64,000 bases of DNA, taken from positions 62,001 through 126,000 of the forward strand of contig NZ_VLKT01000005.1 in assembly GCF_007830515.1 (NCBI RefSeq). The letters run 5' to 3'. Source of the DNA: Mesorhizobium tianshanense (GTDB lineage Bacteria > Pseudomonadota > Alphaproteobacteria > Rhizobiales > Rhizobiaceae). This document shows, in pieces, positions 44,370 through 52,508 of this stretch. The position numbers were made by a program, and so were the translations under genes. Below the pieces are notes generated by a model. The model was not told the origin of the DNA. It saw only the letters and a program-made list of their open reading frames with translations, and ran no database searches. Each line of letters begins with the position of its first letter. The first letter of the stretch is position 1.

Positions 44370-44981
44370 TCAGGCTTTGGTGAAGCCGATGAAATCGTCG
44401 GGCGTGGCGCGGCCCATTTCTTCTTCCCAATGGCGGCGGCAGAGCGAGACATAGACGTCCTTACCGATCGCCACCTGCTCGCCCTGTCTGGCCACCTTGC
44501 CGTCCGCGCCGAGGCGCACGACCATCGTCGCCTTGCGGCCGCAGCGGCAGATCGTGCGCACCTCGCGCAATTCGTCGGCGATGGCGAGCAGCGCGCGCGA
44601 GCCGGAAAACAGCTTGCCCTGGAAATCGGTGCGCAGGCCGTAGCACATCACCGGGATGTTCAGCCGGTCGGCGATGCGGGCGAGCTGCCACACCTGCTCC
44701 TCCTCTAGGAACTGCGCCTCGTCGACGAAGACGCAATGCACCGTCGTATGGTCGTGATGCTCGGCCATCCGGGCGAACAGATCGTCGCCGTTGCGAAACA
44801 TCTCGGCTTCCGTCTCCAGGCCGATGCGCGACGAGATCAGCCCGGTATCGCCCTTGCGGTAGTGGCCGGCGACGAACAGCATCGTCGTCATGCCGCGCTC
44901 GCGGTAATTGTACGACGCCTGCAGCAGCATCGTCGTCTTGCCGGCATTCATCGTCGCATAGTGGAAGTACAGCTTGGCCAT
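44370..44981 (-). CDS. tdk: Thymidine kinase
   Basis: The 203-residue type II thymidine kinase phosphorylates thymidine in the salvage pathway. It has the P-loop LYFHYATMNAGKTTMLL, the base FVDEAQFL (DEAQ), YGLRTDFQGKLF and the zinc-binding cysteines CRCGR and SLCRRHW. These identify the enzyme clearly. It is transcribed toward the AAA cluster but a terminator stands between. A long-range palindrome follows upstream of its start at 44993. Confidence 0.96.
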   Translation of the reverse strand: MAKLYFHYATMNAGKTTMLLQASYNYRERGMTTMLFVAGHYRKGDTGLISSRIGLETEAEMFRNGDDLFARMAEHHDHTTVHCVFVDEAQFLEEEQVWQLARIADRLNIPVMCYGLRTDFQGKLFSGSRALLAIADELREVRTICRCGRKATMVVRLGADGKVARQGEQVAIGKDVYVSLCRRHWEEEMGRATPDDFIGFTKA

Positions 44982-45382
44982 GCCGCCCTTTTGGGTGTGT
45001 TGATATTCAGGTGATGCCGGCCTGCAAACGGCGGATTCCTGCGCTCACGTACCAAAAGTACGCTCCGCTCCGGTTCTCGGAAACCACCGTTTTCGACTCG
45101 GCCTGACCTGAATCTCAACACACCCTAAGCCGAGTTGTCCCGGCGCGGGGAGGGGGCGTCCTCACATTCCACCAGAAAAGGCGCATTTCATCAAAAAAGC
45201 GGCTGGCCGCCAGAAAAGCGGCTGGAGCAGCGGGTGGCGTGTCGCTGATCGGCCAGCCGGCGCCGTTGTTCGCGATTGCCTTATCGCTTGAAACCGCACC
45301 AGAATGGTGTTTGGCTGACGAAACAAGGCGGAGATAAAAACCGTAACTTCGCTTCGCCAAAGAATCGAAATGGGAGAATAAC
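44982..45382. other. Intergenic region between tdk and choX
   Basis: This 401-base gap holds the long palindrome 44993-45125. A direct repeat AAAAGCGGCTGG lies at 45195-45206 and 45214-45225. The choX promoter must lie to the right; no clear motif was found. No other gene is supported. Confidence 0.5.
44993..45125. repeat. Long intergenic palindrome, family C
   Basis: The outer 20-base arms (44993-45012 and 45106-45125) are inverted with one mismatch: GGGTGTGTTGATATTCAGGT against its partner. The interior continues with partial complementarity (CCGTTT / AAACGG, GTAC-AAAA-GTAC centre). The whole could fold into one 133-base stem. Confidence 0.8.
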
Positions 45383-46318
45383 ATGTCGCGTATGAATTCC
45401 TTTGTCGCCGGCCTCGGCCTGGCGGCCTTTTTGTCCACCAGCGCGGCTTTCGCCGCCGATCCGGAAAGCTGCAAGACGGTGCGCCTCTCCGATGTCGGCT
45501 GGACCGACATCCAGGCCACAACCGGCGTCGCCTCGGTGCTGCTCACCGCGCTCGGCTACGAGCCGGAGGTGATCCAGCTTTCGGTGCCGGTGACCTATGC
45601 GTCGCTGAAGAACAAGGACCTCGACGTCTTCCTCGGCAACTGGATGCCGTCGATGACCAACGACATCAAGGACTACACCGCCGACGGCTCGGTCGAGACC
45701 GTCAGCGAGAATCTCAGCGGCGCCGGTTACGGCATCGTCGTTCCGACCTATGTCGCCGATGGCGGCGTCAAGACGCTGACCGATCTCGGCAAGTTCAAGG
45801 ACAAGTTCGATGGCAAGATCTACGGCATCGAGGCCGGCAATGATGGCAACCGCATCATCCTCGACATGATCAAGGACCCGGCGGCCAATCTCGAAGGCTT
45901 CGAACTGGTCGAATCCTCGGAGGCTGGTATGCTCACCCAGGCCGAGCAGTCGATGAAGGGCAACGAATGGATCGCCTTCCTCGGCTGGACGCCGCATCCG
46001 GTGATGGGCGCCATGAAGATCACCTATCTCGACGGCATGGGCGACAGCGGCTTCGGCGCCGCCACCGTGCATACCAATGTGCGCCAGGGCTACATGACCG
46101 AATGCCCGAATGCCGGCAAGTTCATCGCCAATCTGAAGTTCGATCTGGACATGGAAGGCGAGATGATGGACGGGATCCTCAAGGGCGGCGACGCCAATAC
46201 GGTCGCGACCGACTGGCTGAAGGCGCACCCGGACGCGATCACCCCCTGGATTGCCGGCGTGACCACTTTCGACGGCGGCGACGCGGCCGCGGCGGTCAAG
46301 ACCGCGCTCGGAAGCTGA
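45383..46318 (+). CDS. choX: Choline ABC transporter, periplasmic binding protein
   Basis: The 311-residue protein has a signal peptide (1-24, AFA-ADPES) and the glycine-betaine/choline-binding fold (DVGWTDIQATTGVASVLLTALGYEPEV, FLGNWMPSM, WIAFLGWTPHPVMG). It binds choline with the aromatic cage typical of ChoX. It is the first gene of choXWV. A strong terminator follows before choW, expected to make the binding protein more abundant than the permease. The ATG follows GGGAGAATAAC. Confidence 0.93.
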   Translation: MSRMNSFVAGLGLAAFLSTSAAFAADPESCKTVRLSDVGWTDIQATTGVASVLLTALGYEPEVIQLSVPVTYASLKNKDLDVFLGNWMPSMTNDIKDYTADGSVETVSENLSGAGYGIVVPTYVADGGVKTLTDLGKFKDKFDGKIYGIEAGNDGNRIILDMIKDPAANLEGFELVESSEAGMLTQAEQSMKGNEWIAFLGWTPHPVMGAMKITYLDGMGDSGFGAATVHTNVRQGYMTECPNAGKFIANLKFDLDMEGEMMDGILKGGDANTVATDWLKAHPDAITPWIAGVTTFDGGDAAAAVKTALGS

Positions 46319-46345
46319 GCCGATTTTGCATTCGGTAACCGGAAC

Positions 46346-46379
46346 AAGGGCAGCCACGGTAGAAAGGGCTGCCCTTTTT
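46346..46379 (+). terminator. choX-choW intercistronic terminator
   Basis: Perfect 10-bp arms AAGGGCAGCC (46346-46355) and GGCTGCCCTT (46367-46376) are followed by TTT. It is 27 bases after choX and 58 bases before choW, so a fraction of transcripts should end here. Confidence 0.88.
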
Positions 46380-46437
46380 CATATCCTGTGACAAGATGAC
46401 CGTCCGGCAAGGACGGCGCCGACAGAAGAGGGGCTAG

Positions 46438-47292
46438 ATGGATCCGATTTCAAAATTCCTGGTCAGCTACCAGATTCCCATAGGCGCCTGGGGAAAGGCC
46501 TTCTTCACCTTCCTCACCGACAATTTCAACACCGTCTTGAGGGCCTTTTCCAACGGTCTCAATTTCCTGCTCGACGGGATGGTCGACGGGCTTCTTTTGT
46601 TGCCGCCGGTCCTGCTCATCGCGCTGATCGCCTTGCTCGCCTATGTGCTGCAGCGTTCGAAGGGGCTGGCGCTCGCCGTCTTCCTCGGACTGCTGTTCAT
46701 CCTCAACCAGGACCTCTGGAAGCAGACGGTGGAGACGCTGGTGCTGGTGGTTGCCGCCGCCGCCGCCTCGATGGCGATCGGCGTGCCGCTCGGCATCTGG
46801 GCCGCGCACAAGCCGAAGGTCTACCGCTTCATGCTGCCGGTGCTCGACCTGATGCAGACGCTGCCGACCTTCGTCTACCTGATCCCGGTGCTGACCTTGT
46901 TCGGGCTCGGCAACGCGCCCGGCCTCGTCGTCACCATCATCTTCGTCATCCCGACCCCGGTCCGCCTCACCCATCTCGGCGTCACCTCGGTGCCGAAGTC
47001 GATTATCGAGGCGGGCGAGGCTTTCGGCGCCACCAAGCGCCAGCTGCTCTGGAAGGTCGAGCTGCCTTCGGCGCTGCCCACCATCATGGCCGGCTTGACC
47101 CAGTCGATCATGCTGTCGCTGTCGATGGTGGTGTTCGCTGCCCTTATCGGCGCCGGCGGCCTTGGCACCGAGATCAACCGGGCGCTCGGCTCGCGCAGGA
47201 TCGACCTCGGGCTCGAGGCCGGCCTCGCCATCGTCGTGCTGGCCATCGTGCTCGACCGGATGACCCGCATTGGCGTTGGAGGCAAGAAATGA
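46438..47292 (+). CDS. choW: Choline ABC transporter, permease
   Basis: The 284-residue permease has about six transmembrane helices and the ABC permease EAA motif EAGEAFGATKRQLLWKVELPSALPTIMAGLTQSIMLSLSM. It pairs with choX and choV for high-affinity choline uptake. Its stop codon overlaps the choV start by 4 bases (ATGA), giving coupled translation. Confidence 0.95.
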   Translation: MDPISKFLVSYQIPIGAWGKAFFTFLTDNFNTVLRAFSNGLNFLLDGMVDGLLLLPPVLLIALIALLAYVLQRSKGLALAVFLGLLFILNQDLWKQTVETLVLVVAAAAASMAIGVPLGIWAAHKPKVYRFMLPVLDLMQTLPTFVYLIPVLTLFGLGNAPGLVVTIIFVIPTPVRLTHLGVTSVPKSIIEAGEAFGATKRQLLWKVELPSALPTIMAGLTQSIMLSLSMVVFAALIGAGGLGTEINRALGSRRIDLGLEAGLAIVVLAIVLDRMTRIGVGGKK

Positions 47293-48470
47293 CCGTCGCC
47301 GTCGATTTCAGGAATGTCGACATCGTCTTCGGCTCCGACCAAGCCGGCTCGCTCGCGCTCATAGACAGCGGCGCCAGCCGCGCCGAGATCCTCGAAAAGA
47401 CCGGCAATGTGCTGGGCTGCGCCGGCGCAAGCCTCACCGTGCATGAGGGCGAGATTTCCGTGCTCATGGGCCTGTCAGGCTCCGGCAAGTCGACGCTGTT
47501 GCGCGCCGTCAACCGGCTGAACGTCGTTTCGCGCGGCCAGGTTCTGGTCAAGGACGGCGACAAGACGGTCGATGTCGTTACCTGCGACGAGGCGACCCTT
47601 CGGCGGCTGCGGCAGAAGCAGGTGGCGATGGTGTTCCAGCAGTTCGGCCTGCTGCCGTGGCGCACGGTGGAGGAGAATGTCGGCCTCGGCCTCGAACTCG
47701 CCGGCGTGCCCGAAGCCGAGCGCAAGGAACGCGTGCATCGCCAGCTCAAGCTGGTCAATCTCGACCAGTGGGCGAAGAAATATGCGCACGAGCTTTCCGG
47801 CGGCATGCAGCAGCGCGTCGGGCTGGCGCGCGCCTTTGCCACCGAAGCGCCGATCCTGTTGATGGACGAGCCGTTCTCGGCGCTCGACCCGCTGATCCGC
47901 ACCAAGCTGCAGGACGAGCTGCTGCAGCTTCAGGCCGAACTGAAGAAGACCATCATCTTCGTCAGCCACGACCTCGAGGAGGCGCTGAAGATCGGCAGCC
48001 ACATCACCATCATGGAAGGCGGGCGCATCGTCCAGACCGGCGCGCCGGAAGACATCGTGCTGCGCCCCGCCAACGACTATGTTCGTGACTTCATCGCCAA
48101 TGTGAATCCGCTCTCGGTGCTGACCGCCTGGAACGTGATGCGCGACCGCCGCGACCTCGACCACGGCGAGGACGGCTGGGTGTGGCTCGACCGTCGCAAG
48201 ACGACGCGTTTCAAGATCGACGAGCACGGGCTGGTGGTGGCTGCCGAACGCAATGGCAAGCCGGCGGTGTGGGTCTCCTGCGCCGATGTCGAGGCGCATC
48301 CGGAGGAGACGGCGCAGGTGTTTTGGGCCAATCCCGGCACGTCGCTGAAGACGGTTATGTTTGCCATGTACCGCTCGCAGACCGCACCGGTTGCGCTGTT
48401 CGACGACCAGTCGCGCTTCGTCGGCGCCATCGGCGTCAGGGATGTGCTGTCAGCGGTATTGCGGCGATAG
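47289..48470 (+). CDS. choV: Choline ABC transporter, ATP-binding protein
   Basis: The 393-residue ATPase has Walker A GLSGSGKSTLLRAVN, Q-loop MVFQQFGLLPW, signature LSGGMQQRVGLARAF and Walker B ILLMDEPFSALDPL. The C-terminal region (about 270-393) is a regulatory extension as in ProV/OpuAA proteins. It energises choline import with ChoW. The start overlaps choW by 4 bases. Confidence 0.96.
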   Translation: MTVAVDFRNVDIVFGSDQAGSLALIDSGASRAEILEKTGNVLGCAGASLTVHEGEISVLMGLSGSGKSTLLRAVNRLNVVSRGQVLVKDGDKTVDVVTCDEATLRRLRQKQVAMVFQQFGLLPWRTVEENVGLGLELAGVPEAERKERVHRQLKLVNLDQWAKKYAHELSGGMQQRVGLARAFATEAPILLMDEPFSALDPLIRTKLQDELLQLQAELKKTIIFVSHDLEEALKIGSHITIMEGGRIVQTGAPEDIVLRPANDYVRDFIANVNPLSVLTAWNVMRDRRDLDHGEDGWVWLDRRKTTRFKIDEHGLVVAAERNGKPAVWVSCADVEAHPEETAQVFWANPGTSLKTVMFAMYRSQTAPVALFDDQSRFVGAIGVRDVLSAVLRR

Positions 48471-48540
48471 AGGGATGCGTTCAAATTGAGCTGCCCACCC
48501 CGCTCAATCTATTGGTTTTAGCCGCATTTCTGCGACGCCC

Positions 48541-48713
48541 AGTGATTCCAGGCACAAGGTTGCTATACCGGCGAACTGGAAAGTCGGCGAGGATGTCATC
48601 ACGGCTCCGTGTCGGAAGAGGACGCCATGAAGTAATATCCGCAGGGCTGGAAAGCGCCCAAACCCTACATCCGGATCGTGCCGCAGCCGCGCGGACAGGT
48701 GTGCAGGAGAGCG
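48541..48713 (+). pseudogene. Decayed C-terminal end of a 1-Cys peroxiredoxin gene
   Basis: Two reading frames together encode a peroxiredoxin (Prx6/AhpC-like) C-terminus. SDSRHKVAIPANWKVGEDVI (48541-48600) continues, after a one-base shift near 48606, as SVSEEDAMK, a TAA stop at 48633, then YPQGWKAPKPYIRIVPQPRG. The block matches the family's conserved end, where the stop replaces a lysine or similar codon. The rest of the gene, including the active-site half, is missing. It is a fragment left by deletion and drift, probably an old duplicate. Confidence 0.75.
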
Positions 48714-48773
48714 TGATCGCGAACCGAAGGTCCGCGTCGGCGAAAAGTGGCGACCGATTTTCGGGATCATGGT
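48711..48773. repeat. Rhizobial intergenic palindrome, family A copy 2
   Basis: GCGTGATCGCGAACCGAAGG and CGAAAAGTGGCG followed by TTTTCGGGATCATGGT match the reverse complement of 12860-12926. It directly follows the peroxiredoxin remnant. Confidence 0.8.
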
Positions 48774-48824
48774 AAATAGAGCCCATCCCGGCTCTGTCGG
48801 AGAGGCGGGAATTCAACGGAGCAT

Positions 48825-49871
48825 GTGGCAGAAATGATCTTCCGGCAGCTCTTCGACTCTGTCTCGGGCACCTACTCCTATCTGCTCGCCAGCCGCCGGG
48901 GCGGCGAAGCGCTGATCATCGATCCCGTGCTGGAGAAGGTCGATCGCTATCTCCAGCTCGTGCGTGAGCTCGACCTCAAGCTCGTCAAGGCGGTGGACAC
49001 GCACCTGCACGCCGACCACATCACCGGCCTGGGTGCGCTGCGCGACAAGACCCAGTGCATCACCGTGATGGGCGAGCAGACCAAAGCGGACGTGGTTTCG
49101 ATGCGACTTTCAGATGGCGACAAACTCACCATCGAGGGGCTTGCGCTCGACGTGATCTACACACCCGGCCATACCGATGATTCTTACAGCTTCATTCTGC
49201 CGGACCGGGTCTTCACCGGCGATACGCTGCTCATCCGCGGCACTGGCCGCACCGATTTCCAGAATGGCGATCCGCGGCAGCAATATGAATCGATCTTCGG
49301 CCGCCTGCTCAAGCTTCCCGACGAGACGCTGATCTACCCGGCGCATGATTACAAAGGCGAGACCGTCTCGACCATCGGCGAGGAAAAGGCCTTCAATCCG
49401 CGCCTGCAGGTGAAGTCGATGGAAGACTACGTCGAGATCATGAACAATCTGAAGCTTGCGAATCCGAAAATGATGGATGTCGCCGTGCCGGCCAACATGA
49501 AGGTCGGGTTTCATCAGGAAGAGATTGCGCGGCGTGACTGGGCTATCACGGCCGAGCAGGCGCTTGCGCTGGTGGGAAAGCCCGAAGTCGTGCTGATCGA
49601 TCTGCGCGAGCGCTCCGAGCGAGAACGGCACGGTATCATTCCGGGGGCGCTGCATGTGCCCTATACGACGCTGCAGGAGAACATCGCCGCGGGCGGCATG
49701 CTGCATGAGCTCGCCAGGTCGACCAGCAGGCGACTGCTGTTTTATTGCGCCTTCGGCGAGCGCTCGGCCATGGCGGTTCAGGCGGCACAGGATGCGGGGA
49801 TTGCCAGCGCCTGGCACATCCATGGCGGCATCGACGCCTGGCGGAAGGCGAGCGGCCCGCTCACGCGCTAG
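48825..49871 (+). CDS. Persulfide dioxygenase-rhodanese fusion
   Basis: The 348-residue protein combines an ETHE1-type metallo-beta-lactamase domain (1-230) and a rhodanese domain (about 240-345). The first has the iron-binding motif HLHADH at 60-65 with H116, D133 and H174, and the typical PAHDYKGETVSTIGEEKAFNPRL. The rhodanese active-site cysteine is C308 in FYCAFGERS. It should oxidise glutathione persulfide to sulfite and transfer sulfane sulfur. The start may be GTG at 48825 or ATG at 48834; neither ribosome spacing is ideal. Confidence 0.9.
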   Translation: MAEMIFRQLFDSVSGTYSYLLASRRGGEALIIDPVLEKVDRYLQLVRELDLKLVKAVDTHLHADHITGLGALRDKTQCITVMGEQTKADVVSMRLSDGDKLTIEGLALDVIYTPGHTDDSYSFILPDRVFTGDTLLIRGTGRTDFQNGDPRQQYESIFGRLLKLPDETLIYPAHDYKGETVSTIGEEKAFNPRLQVKSMEDYVEIMNNLKLANPKMMDVAVPANMKVGFHQEEIARRDWAITAEQALALVGKPEVVLIDLRERSERERHGIIPGALHVPYTTLQENIAAGGMLHELARSTSRRLLFYCAFGERSAMAVQAAQDAGIASAWHIHGGIDAWRKASGPLTR

Positions 49872-50044
49872 TGTGGCTGTCTGATCCCAGGCTTTGGTGA
49901 TGCAATCCCCGCCGCCAGCGGCAATCTCGGACTTGTGAACGGCCGCGCCCGCCGGACCGCGGTTCGCGGGCGGCTCAAAATGGACGACCGCTTTTGCCTA
50001 TGTCAGAATAAAAGCGAAATTCTTGCGCGCAACTGCCGGTTCCG

Positions 50045-50350
50045 ATGCCTGAGATCGTCACCAAACCCAGCACTAAAACGAAGCCGAAGATCGAACGGCC
50101 GAAGCTCTACAAGGTCATCCTCCTCAACGACGATTTCACGCCGCGCGAGTTCGTGGTGACGGTGCTCAAGGGCGAATTCAAGCTGAGCGAGGACCAGGCG
50201 CGGCGGGTGATGATCACCGCGCACCAGCGCGGCGTCTGCATCGTCGCCGTCTTCACCAGGGACGTCGCCGAGACCAAGGCGACGCGGGCGACGGATGCCG
50301 GCAAGGCCAAGGGCTATCCGCTGATGTTCACGACGGAGCCGGAGGAATGA
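50045..50350 (+). CDS. clpS: ATP-dependent Clp protease adaptor ClpS
   Basis: The 101-residue protein has the ClpS core LYKVILLNDDFTPREFVVTVL and AHQRGVCIVAVFTRDVAETKA. It hands N-degron substrates to ClpAP. Rhizobia carry two ClpS proteins; this one may be the ClpS2 type, which is not certain. The start is ATG at 50045 with only a weak ribosome site (CCGGTT). The following DUF4159 operon is convergent. Confidence 0.93.
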   Translation: MPEIVTKPSTKTKPKIERPKLYKVILLNDDFTPREFVVTVLKGEFKLSEDQARRVMITAHQRGVCIVAVFTRDVAETKATRATDAGKAKGYPLMFTTEPEE

Positions 50351-50417
50351 GAAGCGGTCGCCCGTAGGGGCGGCGGGCAGGGCCGCCTTCCCTTCTCCCG
50401 CAAGGAAAGAGGTGCTG

Positions 50418-52505
50418 CTACCGCCCCTCGCGGTACCACATCGAGCCCATGGCCAGAAGCAGCAGGCCGAGGCCGAGGAACCCGCCGAACAGCGGCACGC
50501 GCGAGACGGCCTTCAGCACGCTGTCGTCGGTGGTGCGCAGGCCGATCCAGTCGTTGCCGGTGGCCGCGCCCGAGGCGCGGACCGGGACGACCGAGGGCAG
50601 CGTCACGCCGCCGGCGAGGTTGCCAAGGGCCGATGACGGCGCCAGCCGGCGCACGCTGCCGCCGGTGGCCTCGGTCGGCGCTTTCAGCCGGCCCTCTGTG
50701 GAGACGACGTCGGTGAATTCAGGCGCGTTGACCGGGCCGACATGGGCAAGCGCCTTCAAATCGCCATTGCCGACCTGATAGAGGCCGATCTCGTTGGTCT
50801 CGATGCTGCCCAGGAAGACGCCGGGTTCGGATCCCTCGAGCTTCACGGTCATCGCTTTGCCTGACGGGGTGATGATTTGCGCCGGGCCGGGGTCGTCGCT
50901 CATCGTCTGGCGGCGGATTTCCAGCATCATGCCGCGGCCGTCGGCGATCAGCCGCTCCTCTTCGAGTTCGGGCTCCTTCATCAGCCAGTGGGCGATGCGG
51001 CGATAGAGCTGGACATGCGGGCCGCCGCCCTCGAAGCCGCGCGCCCACAGCCAGCCCTGGTCGGACAGGAACATGCCGACGCGGCCTTCGCCCTTGCGGT
51101 CGAGCAGGAGCAGCGGGCGGTTGTCGGCGCCCTTCATTACCGCCTCGCCTTCGGGGTTCTCGACGCCGATGGTGCGGAACCAGCGGCTCCAGTGCGGCGG
51201 CTCGGTGGCGGAGCCGTCGAGCGCGCGCGTCACCGGATGGCGCTGGCCGAGGTCGGTGAGGCGCGGGTAGAAGGCCTTGTCGACGACCTCGCCGGTCGGC
51301 ATCGCCGGCAGCGCCGACATTAGCGGCGTGCGGGCGATGGAGCTTTCGCCGGCGTACTCCGGTCCCGCGGCGATCAGCAGCGCGCCGCCCTTTTCGACAT
51401 ATTCGGCGATGTAGTCGTAGTAGAGGATGGGCAGCACGTCGCGGTGCTGGTAGCGGTCGAAGATGATCAGGTCGAAATCCTTGATCTTCTCGACAAACAG
51501 CTCGCGCGTCGGGAAGGCGATCAGCGACAATTCGTTGATCGGCGTGCCGTCTTGCTTTTCCGGCGGCCGCAGGATGGTGAAATGGACAAGGTCGACCGAG
51601 GCGTCGGACTTCAGCAGGTTGCGCCAGGTGCGCTCGCCGGCATGCGGTTCGCCGGAGACCAGCAGCACGCGCAGATTCTCGCGGATGCCGTCGATCAGCG
51701 CGATGGCGCGGTTGTTGGTGTCGGTAAGTTCGCCGGGCTCGGGGTCGATGGCGAGTTCGACGATGTTGCGGCCGGCGCTGGGAATGGTCACCTGCAGCGG
51801 CATGGCCTGGCCAATGACGGCGCGCTCCACCGAAACCTGCTCGCCATTGACCGACACGCGCACATCGACCGAGCCGGCCTCATTGTTGGTGGCGATGACG
51901 CGATAGGTCATTTCGAGCGGCTTGCCGACCAGACCGAAGCGCGGCGCATTCTCGAAGCGGATGCGGCGATCCTTTTCCTGGTCGTTGCCGGTGATCAGCG
52001 CGTGCAGCGGGGCGTTGAATTCGGGTGTGCCGGCGGGGACGTCATGCACCTCGCCGTCGGTGATCATGATGGCGCCGCCGATGCGCGAAGGCGGCACGTC
52101 GCGGAAAGCGCTTTCAAGCGCACCGAAAAGCCGCGTTTCAGTGCGCTCCTCGGCGGCTTCCGACTTGCCGGCCTCGACGACGCGGACGTCGAACTGCTTG
52201 AAGCGGCCCAGGCGCTGCTGAAGCCCGGCCAGCGCCTCGTCGGTCTGCTTGGTGCGCTCGCCGATGTCCTGGCTCTGGCTGCGGTCGACGACGACGGCGA
52301 CGACGCTTTTCAGCGCCTCGCGCTCTTCGTCGAGGAACACCGGGTTGAGCAGGGCCGCACCCAGCGCGAGCAGGGCGGCGAAACGGAAGACTGCGCCGCG
52401 CTGTCGAAACCACAGGCCGGCCAATGCCAGCAGCAACAGCGGCGCCAGCACCAGGCCAAGCAGTGGCAAGGAGATGAGCGGTTCGAAGGCGAGCGACCAG
52501 TTCAT
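50418..52505 (-). CDS. Large membrane protein of the MoxR/BatA cluster
   Basis: The 695-residue protein has two N-terminal transmembrane helices (about 14-57), a vWA-like domain (about 65-150, with VVAVVVDRSQSQDIGER), a beta-rich middle, a glutamine-amidotransferase-like segment (YDYIAEYVEKGGALLIAAGPEYAGE) and one C-terminal helix. It is the last gene of the operon, starting 3 bases after the upstream gene. Proteins of this kind occur with MoxR-DUF58 genes, but their role is not established. Confidence 0.8.
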   Translation of the reverse strand: MNWSLAFEPLISLPLLGLVLAPLLLLALAGLWFRQRGAVFRFAALLALGAALLNPVFLDEEREALKSVVAVVVDRSQSQDIGERTKQTDEALAGLQQRLGRFKQFDVRVVEAGKSEAAEERTETRLFGALESAFRDVPPSRIGGAIMITDGEVHDVPAGTPEFNAPLHALITGNDQEKDRRIRFENAPRFGLVGKPLEMTYRVIATNNEAGSVDVRVSVNGEQVSVERAVIGQAMPLQVTIPSAGRNIVELAIDPEPGELTDTNNRAIALIDGIRENLRVLLVSGEPHAGERTWRNLLKSDASVDLVHFTILRPPEKQDGTPINELSLIAFPTRELFVEKIKDFDLIIFDRYQHRDVLPILYYDYIAEYVEKGGALLIAAGPEYAGESSIARTPLMSALPAMPTGEVVDKAFYPRLTDLGQRHPVTRALDGSATEPPHWSRWFRTIGVENPEGEAVMKGADNRPLLLLDRKGEGRVGMFLSDQGWLWARGFEGGGPHVQLYRRIAHWLMKEPELEEERLIADGRGMMLEIRRQTMSDDPGPAQIITPSGKAMTVKLEGSEPGVFLGSIETNEIGLYQVGNGDLKALAHVGPVNAPEFTDVVSTEGRLKAPTEATGGSVRRLAPSSALGNLAGGVTLPSVVPVRASGAATGNDWIGLRTTDDSVLKAVSRVPLFGGFLGLGLLLLAMGSMWYREGR

Positions 52506-52508
52506 GGC

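Larger units (their letters stand above)
48471..48824. other. Intergenic region with peroxiredoxin remnant and repeat
   Basis: This 354-base gap after choV holds the decayed peroxiredoxin tail (48541-48713) and a family A palindrome (48711-48773). The promoter of the following gene should lie at its right end; none is clear. Confidence 0.6.

Noticed and set aside
45195..45225. Direct repeat AAAAGCGGCTGG as transcription factor site for choX
   Set aside because: Only two copies, 160 bases from the start and GC-biased; no support beyond the repetition.
50355..50385. GC-rich hairpin after clpS as terminator
   Set aside because: The stem GGCGG/CCGCC is short and no U-tract follows; too weak to list.
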